Shown: positions 42,706-53,694 of the stretch, piece after piece
How the letters are laid out: each line of letters opens with the position of its first letter
How positions within the stretch are numbered: position 1 is the stretch's first letter
Source: Tretioscincus oriximinensis
Lineage: Eukaryota > Chordata > Lepidosauria > Squamata > Gymnophthalmidae
Direction of reading: 5' to 3'
DNA length: 64,000 nt
Assembly: GCA_022410635.1 (NCBI GenBank)
Contig: JAJVDF010000018.1
Coordinates: 4,266,231 to 4,330,230 of the forward strand
The notes under the pieces: generated by a model
The model's input: the letters and a program-made list of their open reading frames with translations, nothing else
Told to the model about the DNA's origin: nothing
Databases searched by the model: none
Translations under genes and position numbers: made by a program

Positions 42706-42889
42706 TTTCCTACTGAGACGTGCAGAAGGTTCAGTCCCCAAATACTGATAATAATGTGGTTCCTCAGAATGATGGGATACATAATTAATGATATAGCAAA
42801 TGAGGTATACAATAGCAGTACAACTGATAATTCAGAAAAACTCATGGGAAAAAAAGTTATTTGTTTGTTTGTTCTATAGCGTAGTCTAT

Positions 42890-43415
42890 TCTCTGTATTA
42901 TCTTTGGGGAGGAGTTCAGAACCCCCCTTTGGAGTTAGCTACAGTTGGTTTGCCCCAACCTTCTTTATAAAAGACTCCCTCTGTTGGGTTCGTTTCTCTT
43001 TCACATCTGAGACCCGGAGGCAAGACTTTGCGTTTTGTCTGGTGTTCAAGGCCTTTGCAGCTCGAACAGGCAACCACTCACTAACTAACTAGGTAACCAA
43101 CTAGTCCAAAAGACATTTTGGAGCTTCTGACCAGCCATTAGCTCCATTGGAAAGGTGTCCAGAATTATTCAAACCTAAACATCCCAGAAAGAGGACTGCA
43201 AGCAAGAGAACATCTTTTGTAAAGTACTCTTTTATTTTATTTCTATAAGTTGAGTAACCCTTCATTTATTTAAGTAAAACTGTTTACTTTGCTTGATACC
43301 TTGTCTGGAGTGCTTTGTTTGGAGATTCTAGTCTCAAAGGGTAAACAGGTAGCCCCTGGGCATAGACCAGATACCACAGCCTCTCAACCCAGGTGTGCCA
43401 TCACACTCCCCCTAT
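42890..43415 (+). mobile_element. LTR-like sequence, ends unresolved
   Basis: The segment has LTR character on the plus strand: a TATA box (CTTTATAAAAGACTCCC near 42962), a complex leader-like stretch, then ATTTAAGTAAAACTGTTTAC and CTTGATACCTTGTCTGG as in R/U5 regions. It has no internal coding region. I could not find matched TG/CA ends with a target duplication, so the limits are approximate and it might be another element type. Confidence 0.4.
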
Positions 43416-43424
43416 ACTCAAAAG

Positions 43425-43500
43425 TTTCAGGCCAACAATAAAAGCAAAAATACAAAATTGACATATTAAAACATTTTCTGGTTAAAAGGCCAGGTAAAAG
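43425..43500 (-). repeat. Possible L2-like 3' UTR scrap, antisense
   Basis: CAACAATAAAAGCAAAAATACAAAATTGACATATTAAAAC closely resembles the text near 22263-22290 (AATACAAAATTGTCATATTAAAA), then TTAAAAGGCCAGGTAAAAG follows. Confidence 0.4.
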
Positions 43501-43714
43501 AGATGCAATTATACAGTATATTTCAGATATAACTTATGTGTATGGAAAGAATTATGTGGGGTTTTTTTACAAATGATTTTTATTTATTCAAATGAGAATA
43601 GGAAAACACACAAATCCAGAAATTTTTCTCCCTTTATGTCTGAACTAGGGAATTTAGCCCTTTCTCTCTTTTTTATAGAGTGGGACTCTAGTGAACTTTA
43701 AATATCCTTTCTAT

Positions 43715-43885
43715 CTTTTTTCTTTCCTTCCTTCCTCTCCCTTCATCTGATCCTCCCATCTCCCTTTATCTCTTTCTTACTCCCTTTCCTTGTTCCTACT
43801 TGCTTTTCTTTTTTCCCTTCTCTTCTTCCTTCTTTGCATCTCACCTTCTGACCTTATTTTTTTCTGTCTTCTTCTCCAGCAGGCC
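43715..43885. repeat. Pyrimidine-rich tract
   Basis: CTTTC, TTCCTTCC and CTCCC units dominate for about 170 bases. A related GC-rich segment follows until about 44200 (GGCACTGCTACTATACTGGG and after), reminiscent of the purine/GC module at 10139-10760 read in reverse, but the match is loose. Confidence 0.55.
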
Positions 43886-45856
43886 CTGGGGCACTGCTAC
43901 TATACTGGGCATACTGGTCCTGGGCTTGTGGACAGCCAAGGGGTCACATGGTCCAGCAACTAGCAAGACCAGCAGGAGCGTGGCAAGAAGTGGGTGACTG
44001 AGGGTTGTGTGTGCAGGTGTGTGTGGCTTCCAACTTGGGGCCAAGGGAGAGGGTGGGTGCCATCAGAAATCTTCACTGGTGCCTCTTCATTTTTTGCCAA
44101 GCACTGGCAGCTTGGAGCGAGGTGGAAGGTGGGGCTCTGCTGTTGGTGCTAGTGCTGCCGGTACTCAGTGCCACTGCCTCATTGATCGGTCCACACAGTA
44201 GGATATTTCATCCAATGAGTTGGTCGAGTTGGTTCCTCCTCACGAACCAATTTGGAGTTTCCTGTTCACAATGGGAATTTTAAATATTTGGGGGAATATG
44301 TAAATCAGAAAGGTTAATCTTAAGTAGAATTCTTACAAGCAAAACAAAATTCCAGTTAGGTTTTAAAAGTCTATCTTTATCTTAGAAAAAAAGGAGAAAT
44401 ATATAATGACAAGAGAGACCATTTTTCTGATCTCATAATATATTGGCCATATATTCAGTGAAATATAAAAATGTCTTTCTCTCTTCCGTGGATTTGTTGC
44501 CTGCATCCCATAGAAATCTTCTACCATCTTTCAGAATAATCTAATAGGAACAAAGCTGTTAAATGCTGAGGCCTGTCATTCTATTTGCAGATCAGACAAA
44601 TTCTGATTTATTGCTCTGGACTCTCTTGCTTGTAAGTTGTCATTTTCTTTACTTTGATAGCTGTTTTCCAGATAAACAGGCAAATTGAAAAAAATGGTGG
44701 GTCTTTGATACACAGAGAGCATCTTGTCACAAATATATATATTATTGTTACGATTAGCTTGAATAATTATCTAGACACACCTTCAGATCTCTGCTTCAAG
44801 GATCTTGACTTTCCTGAAATTTCACTTTTTAAAATATGATGATATTATTACTATTATTAACAGTAATACCATGCACACTGCTGTTATAGGAAAGTTGTAT
44901 GGGACTCACCAGAAGGTTCCTCCAGTAAATAGACCTTCCTGTACTATACCTTGTTCCAGATTACATATCAAAACAAAAACTTGCCATTCACATGTTAGCG
45001 CAGTCTAGAGCAGTGTAGTTGTGTGATAGTGTAAAGGGGATAGCAGGAAAGAACTAATATGAAATTAAACACAATTTTAAAAGTAACCTTCTATAATTTG
45101 AGATATTCCTGTATTTTTGACAACACCATGGGATATAATCTGTGAGCTTATTTTGAAGATCAGTTCTATGAATAGCATGTGAACTGATACTCTAGAAACT
45201 GTGTTTTATTATTTTACTTGCATTTAAGGATATGCTTTGAAGTTATGATTTTTTTTCTGAATCTGTTGTCATCTTGACAGAAGCTCATAGCACCTCTTTT
45301 ATTACTGAAGTCATATCAGCAAATTCTGCCTGTGCAGCTACTTTTGAGANAAGCAAACTTTTTCAGTTGGAAAAAAATACAAATATTCAGGTCATATCTT
45401 TTTAAGTACACATTAAGCATATGACCCTTAAGAACTGACACAAGGATCATCAAGCCATATAAGATATACGTGCAATGCCTGGGAAAGACTTCAAAATGCT
45501 TTTTGTAATTTAAATTTGATCACTGCGCAAGATTCCTTATGCTGGAGGGTGAGGGTTATTACTGCAATTCACAAATTCTGAAGCAGTTGGGTGAGAAAAA
45601 GAAGTCTGTTTCAACATGCAAAGGAAGCAAGAATTAATCTAATGAGACAACATTGGTAATGAAAGCTCACTTCTTATGTCACCCTAAATCTTGAATTTGT
45701 CATAATGTGGAATTGAAACAAATGTCATTAAATGCCCCTTTGGGTAATACCTTTGACAAAGAAAATATACATTATGCTAAAATGTTATATCATACGGATA
45801 TACACTTTAAAACAAAGCAAAACACAACAGTGAAGAGAAAAACTTTCATGTGAATT
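43886..45856. other. No feature recognised
   Basis: The first 300 bases are moderately GC-rich with overlapping short frames, probably the remains of a repeat. The rest is anonymous AT-rich DNA with one N near 45350. Confidence 0.45.
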
Positions 45857-46233
45857 AGGTTGCATCCACATGAGCTGCTATGCTCAGTGTTTTAGGGGTA
45901 TTGCAGATTTTAAGCAATTGCAAGTGCACCGGCACCTACCGTTGATATTCTGCAATGTTGCCTGTGTGATCCACGAGATGACGGCAGCACTTCCACATCA
46001 ATAGCCAAGAGTGCTCTCAGTAGCCTCCCTGCGTGAGTTCACTTGATTGGTTGATGGTGCCCTAATCTTGAGGGACCTTTTGCAGTGCATGTGGAAGTCC
46101 TATTACCAGGCACTACACACAGGGATGCATTCAGAAATTGTGGCGCAATGGAGCTTTGCAGTGAACTGATTGCTGGCAATAGGCATGTGGTGGAACTTCC
46201 TTGATTTCAGTACCTCAGAGGTGAATGCAGCCT
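45857..46233. mobile_element. MITE-like element with GGTTGCATCCACA ends
   Basis: The left end AGGTTGCATCCACATGAG and the right end CTCAGAGGTGAATGCAGCCT are imperfect inverted repeats (about 15 of 18 paired), enclosing about 377 bases that are more GC-rich than the surroundings. No target duplication is evident. Similar end words occur near 16068 and 38116. Confidence 0.5.
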
Positions 46234-46261
46234 CTGAGATTACACAACTGACTTAATTGCC

Positions 46262-46345
46262 ATTTTTAGAATACAATTGTCTTTCTTCAGATATTTATAG
46301 ACAGCTATCATGTTTCCTCTCAGTCTTCTCAGGCTAAAGAATTTT
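46262..46345 (-). mobile_element. CR1 LINE 3' UTR scrap, antisense
   Basis: CAGATATTTATAGACAGCTATC, then ATGTTTCCTCTCAGTCTTCTC, parallels 34462-34505 of the antisense CR1 copy (CAGATATTTTCAGACAGCTATC). Only about 80 bases remain. Confidence 0.75.
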
Positions 46346-46899
46346 TTTAAAAAAGAGAGGAACTCTGATTTTCTTTAATACATCCCAAGGTTATTGCAGA
46401 GAAATAGCCTTGTTAGGCTTCATCCAGAATATGTAGCAAGATAGTTTAGTTCAGCTCTTTAGAACGGATGTTGAATTAAAAGTATGTGCCTGACTTTGGC
46501 CATCCTCAATGGCTCAGAACATTGTCACCTCTTATAAGCCTGCCTGCTTACCTTCCTCTTTCTCTTCTCCTTCATTTCATAAGATTTTTGTCCAACTCTC
46601 AACATATTCAACTTCTCAGAATTCATTTTTGCTCCCAAAATTCAAACTTCTATTATTTTCTGAATCCAGCCTCTTACTTTATGATATAGCTCTTTTTTTG
46701 ACAGGGAAGTTCTGAGGTGTTTTTGTCAGCTCCATGCTTTTTCTGTGCACGTACCTTTTACTTTTTGGGAGCTCTTATTAAATCATCCTTTGATCACAAT
46801 CAGAGTGGTCCCACATGGCCCCAGCAGTGCACTTGCTACAATTGCAACTGAATCCCCAGAGACTAGATAATGGGCTGTTGATGTTCATTGTGTTCTAAT
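46346..46899. other. No feature recognised
   Basis: Anonymous DNA with overlapping pyrimidine-rich frames of no value. Confidence 0.45.
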
Positions 46900-47255
46900 C
46901 CTCTGCGTTTCACCTTTACAGTTCCTGACACTCATTGGCAGGCAATTTGCAAGTGGCCTTTGGGAGAAGGACATCTATAGAAACTAGTTGGTATGCAGAA
47001 GTTCCAGAAGTACATCTAGAATTAGCAACTACTCCAGGTTGCTTTGATAACTTTGCAATGTGCCACTTAACATCCCTTAAGGAGTCTGATTTGGGAAGTA
47101 AATGGGATTTGGAGCAGGTGAAACATTAAGTAATTACAAATTATCGAGGCACTTTCTGATATAAGGACCCTTCAAATAATTTTAAATTGCTCCACACTAA
47201 TTGTGATCAGTTTTGCATTCGCTTCCAAAGCCTCTCCAGATTGACAGGAACGTTG
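46900..47255. other. Candidate conserved non-coding element (low confidence)
   Basis: A complex block without repeat signature. It contains TAAGTAATTACAAATTATCG, TTGATAACTTTGCAATG and CACACTAATTGTGATC, words typical of homeodomain and other developmental factor sites. The 64-codon frame in it lacks any motif. Confidence 0.2.
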
Positions 47256-47474
47256 TATTTTAGTGCCTGACGTAGAGCCAAAAATTAAAAAGAATAAAAA
47301 ACAAATGTCAAAAGATTACTATACTACAACTGTGCTGTAAAATGTGTGAAAAGTCTTTTATTTTATTTTTCCCTATGGTATGATGCACACAGGAAAGAAT
47401 CACAGTAAGTAAACTTATATGTCCACTTACCATGTAGTATTTTTAACATGAATTGTGAATTACTGTGTGAAGTA

Positions 47475-47865
47475 CACAAAAACATAAGAGAACATAAGTG
47501 GAACCCTGTTGAATCAGGCCAGAGGCTATCTAGTCCAGCATTCTGTCTCACATAGTGGCCCACCTGGGTAGCCTGAAACAGAAGAAGGCAAAATCTTCAC
47601 TTGTTCTCAACTTCCTGCAAATGGTATTTCAGGAATATTGCTTATTGCTCCATCCTGGAAGCAGTATTAAGAAATGCATCTTGATAGCTATTGATAACTC
47701 TAGTTTCCATGAACAAGTCTAATCCTGACCTAAAGCTATCCAGATGGCAAACTGTCACCATATCTTCTGTAAGTAAATTCCACAGATCAAAGACCCTTTA
47801 GATGAAAAAATACTTTCCCTTGTCTGTTCCAACTTTTTCTGTACTTCAGCTTAAAGGAATGTTCC
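47475..47865 (-). mobile_element. CR1 LINE 3' UTR, antisense
   Basis: The plus strand reads AACATAAGAGAACATAAGTG, then AATCAGGCCAGAGGCTATCTAGTCCAGC, GCATTCTGTCTCACA, GCAAATGGTATTTCAGGAATA and GAAGCAAATTCCACAG-like text. This is the reverse complement of the long CR1 3' UTR at 3490-3785. The 3' terminus is at the left. It is closely related to 61135-61500. Confidence 0.9.
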
Positions 47866-48564
47866 TTGATCATTAGTGATTTAACATTAAGGGGACTTTC
47901 CCTTATGCTGCATCTATCACACTTTCAAAATATGGGGGAATGGAATTTCAATGAATTACAGGAAGGTATTAAAGGGGGAAAAAACCACAGAAAAACCAGT
48001 TCCAAAGACCATTGGTTTCAAACATTATGTGGTAAGGCGATTCTGAAGTGGCTGCCACACAAGACCAGCAAACATATTAGGAGTGTCCCAACCACAGGCT
48101 GGTTCCGCATAAGGCTAGACCCTCTGAGTCTAGGGGAGAGTTACCACACCTCCCAAAGACCAATAAAGACCTCAAAAACACACCCAGGTTGTCCAAAAAG
48201 CTACCAGAAATTCCCACTTTCCCAGAAGTTCTGGGAGGACAAACACTTCCAAGCCCCCTCTCCACTCCCACTTGCCACTAAAAAGCAGGCCAGGTAAGCA
48301 TCCACCATGCAATGTCATGAGGGAGTATTCTGGTGTTTGGTTGCATTTGTGATAGTGTCATGCTGGGTCTTGCAGTCTGGTGGCACCATGATGTCACAGA
48401 AGAATACTGGAACAACCATTCTGGGATCTCCTTTAGACTGCACCAATCTGTGCAAAGGCGACGCCTAGTATATTTGTTCATCCAGTATACCAGTCAGTAA
48501 AAAAAGCCTTTCTATTATTGATATTGTAACTATTGTTGCAAAATAACACTTAAGACTAGGATAT
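47866..48564. other. Anonymous stretch with a 143-codon unsupported ORF
   Basis: A plus-strand frame at 47866-48297 starts at the CR1 edge and has no recognisable domain. Its region is somewhat GC-richer than the flanks and may be an unidentified element. No ends were found. Confidence 0.4.
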
Positions 48565-48692
48565 GGTAGATATGGCTCTTTTAAACATTTTATTGATTTT
48601 CATTTGTTTTTAGTTCTTTTCGTCTTCTGTTACCTACCCTGGAACCTATGGTGAAGAGCAGGATGTAAATTTTTAAATAAATAAAAATAAGT
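48565..48692 (+). mobile_element. L2-like LINE 3' tail
   Basis: The classic layout is present: T-rich run (TTTTATTGATTTTCATTTG), then CTACCCTGGAACCTATGGTG, GAAGAGCAGGATGTAAATTTT and AAATAAATAAAAAT. It is truncated to the terminal 130 bases. Confidence 0.65.
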
Positions 48693-50981
48693 ATGGTCTT
48701 TAGTAAACAACAGGGGAACTGTGGCTTTTCCAAAGTATTAATTCATGCAAATTATCATACATAGAACAAGGTATTTATCACAAATTTCTACTAGTATAGT
48801 CCCACTTATTAAGCAATTTCTAGCAGGGCCTGTCAGCATAGTTTGAAATCCAGACTCTACAAGATTGTGGAATTTGAAAACAATTTATTCCTGAAAAGAG
48901 GCTAATTAATGCCTTTGGGTTTTTCATACAGTACAGCTACTTTGGAGGGGGTTATTTATTATATAATTAATAAAATAAGATTGCTGTATATGAAGCACAA
49001 CAGAGAGTTTCTTGGCTGAAACAGGTGACTCCATGAGGGGAACAATACCTATTATTCCAGAGCACTTGATCTGGTGGTGCAAGAGGGATTGAAAATGTCA
49101 GCATATCCTTTGGTTCTTTAGAATTAACACACACACACCAAAAAAAACCCCAACCTGGGACAAGAGTTTACAGCTTTGATGGAGATCGAAAAGAGGAATG
49201 TTCACTAGGTTTAGCATATAATGCATCAACTTTAGCTGAATTTTCCTCTTTTGCACATTAAAACTGCAAATTCCTGTCCCTGTGAGTTGCGTGTGTATGC
49301 ACATGCACACTACCTCTAAGTTACTTGCACTTGCAAACAAAAGTTCCCATGCTTCAAAGTACAGCCCTATTTTGGAGCACCCAGAAATTCGCTCCACTCA
49401 GCCATTTTCTGTTAATCATGAAATAGGGCTGTGTGGAGAACAGGTTAAATTGTTCACAGCCCTATTGCTTGTCTTTAAATTGTTGTTGGGTGACTTGCAA
49501 GTACCCTTAGTGCCATCTGTACATTACATGAAGGATATTTCTGAGTATTCAAAGAAGCTTATCAATGTGCAGACATCATGCCATTCAGGTGCAGCTAAAA
49601 GCAACAGCTATCTTTGTAGAGAAGGACTACAAACAAAAACAGGGAAGTGACAATGTTGTTCTTGTGGTTTAATGACCATCGGTTGGGGATTAGTTGTGGA
49701 GATGGGGAGAGCATTTTTGGGGAGAAACTAGGCATTACTAGATTATTAATCCAATTATTCCTAAAGAGGGATGTTCACAAATTAACTTCATGTTCATTTT
49801 AACAACAAGCTGCAGAACCTTTTTTTTTAGTTTGGTGATGAACTTCATCATAGAAACAGTTGCCTTCATTCAATTTCAAATTGATTCAAAAATAAAAAGT
49901 GCAGGTTTTTTCCTGTTGGTTCGGGAAGTCATTTTAAGGACAACACGTGAACTGTTTGATCAAACAGTGTATGCTTAATGTGATTCATTTCAGTCAGAAT
50001 TTTATATCTTGAAATACCCACATGTTTGGTTCCGTGCAAGCATCTGTGAACTAACTGGTCTGATGCAAACTGGTTCAGTACGTAACTGTTTCTGAGCAAT
50101 AATTGTGGTAAAAAATAATTTATAGGAAATGGAAACAGATTCATAGTGTCTCGCCCTTCCCCAAGTGAAACAATAAAGTATTGGCTCAACAAAAGCAATG
50201 TTTCCCAGATCTTTCTATCGCTGTAGCTGCTGGCTTTGGCAGTGTGAGGCATTTCATCTTGCTATTGTCTGATGATCCATGATAATATCCAGAACTTCCT
50301 GGCTGAGTATAGGTGCTTTGCTTGCTATCTTTTGTTTTGTGAAATGTTATTTGTTTCTTTCATTCTCTCAAGCTGCAGCTGTATCTTTTGCCTCTCATCT
50401 GGTTGCATTTTACACTCTGATTTATTGAGATCACTTTCATTTTGAGATAAAGCACTGAGTATGCTGTCATTTTTCTTCATAAACAGCACCCCTGAATCCA
50501 GCATGAAATTAGAATAGTTTAATGTAGTTACATTCACAAGCTGTTACAGTTTAAAAAAGAAAAATAGAAAAATAAAAGGCAGACAAGCAATTAGATTTTT
50601 TTCCCCTGTGGCAAGACTTGGAGGGGCAGGAGATGAACACCCCAGCAGAATTGCTTCATTGGTTGCATCGACAAGTAATTCTACACCCACTTTTCAATAT
50701 ACAAAATCATTTATCAATGCAATGAATGAGGTATTTACTGGAAGAGTTTGACATCCCTTGTGCCACATGGAAATGTTGTACTCCTTAGGTAGCCATTATG
50801 TCTTTTATGAACACTTCAGGCCACTGAAAGTGAAGTCATTACACCCTTGCCCCCAGAAGGTGACCATTGGGGCAAATGGAGAGGCAGCCTCTATTTGGAC
50901 ATCGTATTGTTTGAAAAACTAATTAAAGTGTAAGAAAGGAACCAACTGTATTAAATGTTAGTTACCTTTAGGGTAGCACTC
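48693..50981. other. No gene recognised
   Basis: About 2.3 kb of anonymous DNA. Between 49361 and 49470 the word CAGCCCTAT occurs twice direct and once inverted, a weak foldback. An exact 18-bp palindrome (ACTGTTTGATCAAACAGT) lies at 49951-49968. No repeat ends or coding signals are present. Confidence 0.45.
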
Positions 50982-50984
50982 TTA

Positions 50985-51326
50985 GGCTGCATGCACACAG
51001 CTATTTCCTGCCTTGTTCAGAGCGCTATGAGGAAGAGTTAGGTGCAAGTGCTAAGCATTTTTCAGCAGTTGACCTGCAACAAACGCCGTTGTCCCCCGTA
51101 CTCTCGCAAATTTGACACGAGGTGTTAAAACAAGCGAGAACACAGCAGTTGTTTCTATTGGCTGTTGCGAGTAAAAAAATCCCAATCAAACCTTGGACTG
51201 CACTGCCATGAGATCAATGAGCGATATTACAGAACTAGGGCATTAATCACGGAATATACAGCTTTGGTGTGCACGCAGTTGCTATTTTCTGGAATATAGC
51301 TTTTAGGTTGTTGTGTGCAGGCAGCC
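50985..51326. mobile_element. Harbinger-like MITE
   Basis: The ends GGCTGCATGCACACA and TGTGTGCAGGCAGCC form a 15-bp inverted repeat with one mismatch. The element is flanked by TTA on both sides (50982-50984 and 51327-51329). Three-base T-A-rich duplications are typical of the PIF/Harbinger superfamily, though a three-base match can also arise by chance. Internal text (TTTCTGGAATATAGCTTTT; ACACAGCAGTTGTTTC) is shared with 11073-11945. It is non-coding. Confidence 0.65.
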
Positions 51327-51342
51327 TTATTTCTAGAAAGTC

Positions 51343-51505
51343 TAGCAAGAAAGGCTTATAACACTGGCAAGTCTACTTCTTCAGACTTGTCTGCAAAAAT
51401 TAGCTACCTTCCTCTTGCTAGTCTCTAAAGTGCTTCAGGCCCCCCAAACCCTTGTTCGACTTTCTGGACAAAGACTAACACAGCTATTTATTTGAAATCT
51501 CTCTT
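51343..51505. repeat. Reptile interspersed repeat, rearranged copy
   Basis: The left part (CTAGCAAGAAAGGC, AAGTCTACTTCTTCAGAC) and the inverted right part (GCTACCTTCCTCTTGCTAGTCTCTAAAGTGCTTC) come from the same family in opposite orientations. They are followed by AAAGACTAACACAGCTATTTATTTG. An internal inversion or two head-to-head copies would explain it. Confidence 0.5.
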
Positions 51506-53320
51506 ATTGCTGTTAGTGATTGGAAACATTTCTCTAGTTCAAGACAGAATGAAAACATTAATTTATTATGTATTTAGTGATAATGTTTATTTACTACTTC
51601 TTCATCCACCACATCTACACGGAATAAATGATTTTAAAAATAATTAAAGCTAGGTCAAGATAGCAGGATTTTAGAACAATTGACCAGTACTACTAAATAC
51701 TATGGAAGTAATGAAGTAAAACATTACTTCTTTGAGAAGCACATATGCAACAGGGCAAAATCTTCAACACTGCATCTATACTCAGCAATATTGGTAGCAA
51801 CTCATTAAATGTATTTCATACAATATGGAATTCAGGCATATATTGTTTATTTATTCTGTTATATTTGACTATTTTATTTCAGAATAGCCATATTTAATCT
51901 GGTGTATCCAAATATAGCATAATAAGTAAATAATATCTAGATGCAGCCAAATCTCCGCAGAAGAACGGAAATTCATTATAGAGCAGAGCTATAAGTAGTA
52001 GTTCGTGGCACCATAAAAATATGAAAGTGACCCCTTACTCTTTCCAAAGCCTGGGGATGGATGCCTCTTCCCCCTTTGGGATTTTAAACACTCAAATTAA
52101 CTATTATTTTAATTAGCCTGGGCAGGTAGCTGTATAAGCATAGAGGAGAGAAATGTAGTAAGTCACAGCACAGTAACAAATGCTTTCAGTGAACAGGGGC
52201 ACAAAAGCTGAACAGATGGGTGATAAACCAGTGGCAAGCAGTCTTTGACAAGAAAGGTTTGGACAACCTTGGAGGCATAGAAATATGCTTTCCTGTCATA
52301 AGGAAAAATGAGGTACTCTTTTTTTTTTTAACTATCCATCAGGTTATTTTTTGTGTTTGTGGAAGGAATGTTTTCTGTTAAAGGAATGACTGAGAAAAGC
52401 CCTGTCTGGTCATATCCTGAGTGGCAATGANGGACCACAAAGCATCCAGTGAATGTGTATGTACATGAAGGGATTTGAGCTAAACATTTTAAGCACTGTT
52501 GTACCGAGGATGAATTATGAAAGATTTTGCTTGGAATAATGTTTGATTATTTTAGATAGTACGGAATATCAGATTTCCCATCTGCAATTCCCACTTCATC
52601 TATTTTGTAGTACAGTGACTACTATTTTTGAATATATTTTAAAAAAGGCAAAGATCATAGTAAGGAATGGAATTTTTTAAGGTTCATTCACAGCAAGACT
52701 TTGCAGTTCACAACAGTCTTTCCTTTCTCTCCCTTCATCCCCTAACTCCACCCCAACTCAGCACCTTTAGATTAATACCACTCAGTTTTCATTTCTCCAT
52801 CACTGTCAATCATGAAAATATAAAATTGCATCCGAGATCCCTGTAGGGTCCATATGTTTGACTTCAGAATACTGACAGCCCATAAGGTCAATAGACAGAT
52901 GGCTGACATGCTGAAAAATTGACAGAGCAGAAATTCAGCAGCTATATCTATCATTTAAGCTGACAGGCAAAATAATGATTAACCTTAAATATCCAGACAA
53001 TATTGTGCTTCTTTTTGCTGCTTGGGTTATTATTTCTTGTGATTGCTGAAGAAATTATGGGAAACATATTCAGTGATTTAAAAAAATGGTGATTATGATG
53101 ATAACATGGTGATGATTTTGCAATGCTAACTATGAGCATCTGTATGTTTCTCAGTGCAACAGTAAATAGCATTAGTTCTTTACACCCAGACAACATCCAC
53201 CACAGGGAAGCAATTATTGGACTTGGAATGGTTACTNTTAATAATTAATCTTCTGTCTACAGCTTACACCTACTTTTTTGCTTGTCTTTTTGTTGGTCTT
53301 TAATCCTTTTCATGATCTAA
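51506..53320. other. No gene recognised; possible MITE at 51769-51948
   Basis: About 1.8 kb of AT-rich DNA. ACTGCATCTATACT near 51769 and AGATGCAGCC ending near 51948 are partly inverted and could delimit an AT-rich MITE of about 180 bases. Nothing else is recognisable. Confidence 0.4.
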
Positions 53321-53587
53321 TTCAGGGCTTTTTCATACTTTGAGTGGGGAACAGTGCAAACAATGGGTTCAAAACAGCAATGGGAAAATGCATGAGAATC
53401 TCCTACATGTATGCGAGTAACGCTACCTTGTGTGATGTACAGGAAAGAGGAGACACACTCATGAGAATTTCTCCCATCAAAATCCATTTTCTGAACAGGT
53501 GGGGCCTGGGGCAGAATCTGGGCAGTGTAAGCAGACAGAGGTCTGGGCAGAAACAAAATGTGGCGTGTGGAGAAATATAATTTCTCT

Positions 53588-53694
53588 CAGGACAATAACT
53601 TCAGAAAAGCTTGCAAAGGAAAAAAAATGCATCCCTTCTCAAATGTTTGAGAGGAGANTTTTCTCCTGAAAGCTGTTCTGAAGTTATTATCCTG
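53588..53694. repeat. Inverted repeat, 19-bp arms
   Basis: CAGGACAATAACTTCAGAA (53588-53606) pairs with 53676-53694 at 18 of 19 positions. Inside, GAGGAGANTTTTCTCCTG gives further local pairing. The segment may be the core of a small foldback element reaching from about 53325 (GGGCTTTTTCATACTTTG) to the right arm. Confidence 0.75.

Noticed and set aside
43800..44283. GC-richer region with several overlapping short ORFs
   Set aside because: Pyrimidine-rich and loosely repetitive; no exon-like splice signals flank a consistent frame.
47866..48297. 143-codon plus-strand ORF
   Set aside because: It begins at the edge of a CR1 copy, has no family resemblance, and its region looks like decayed repeat.
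49951..49968. Exact 18-bp palindrome
   Set aside because: Short palindromes of this size are expected occasionally in AT-rich DNA, and nothing around it suggests an operator or an element end.
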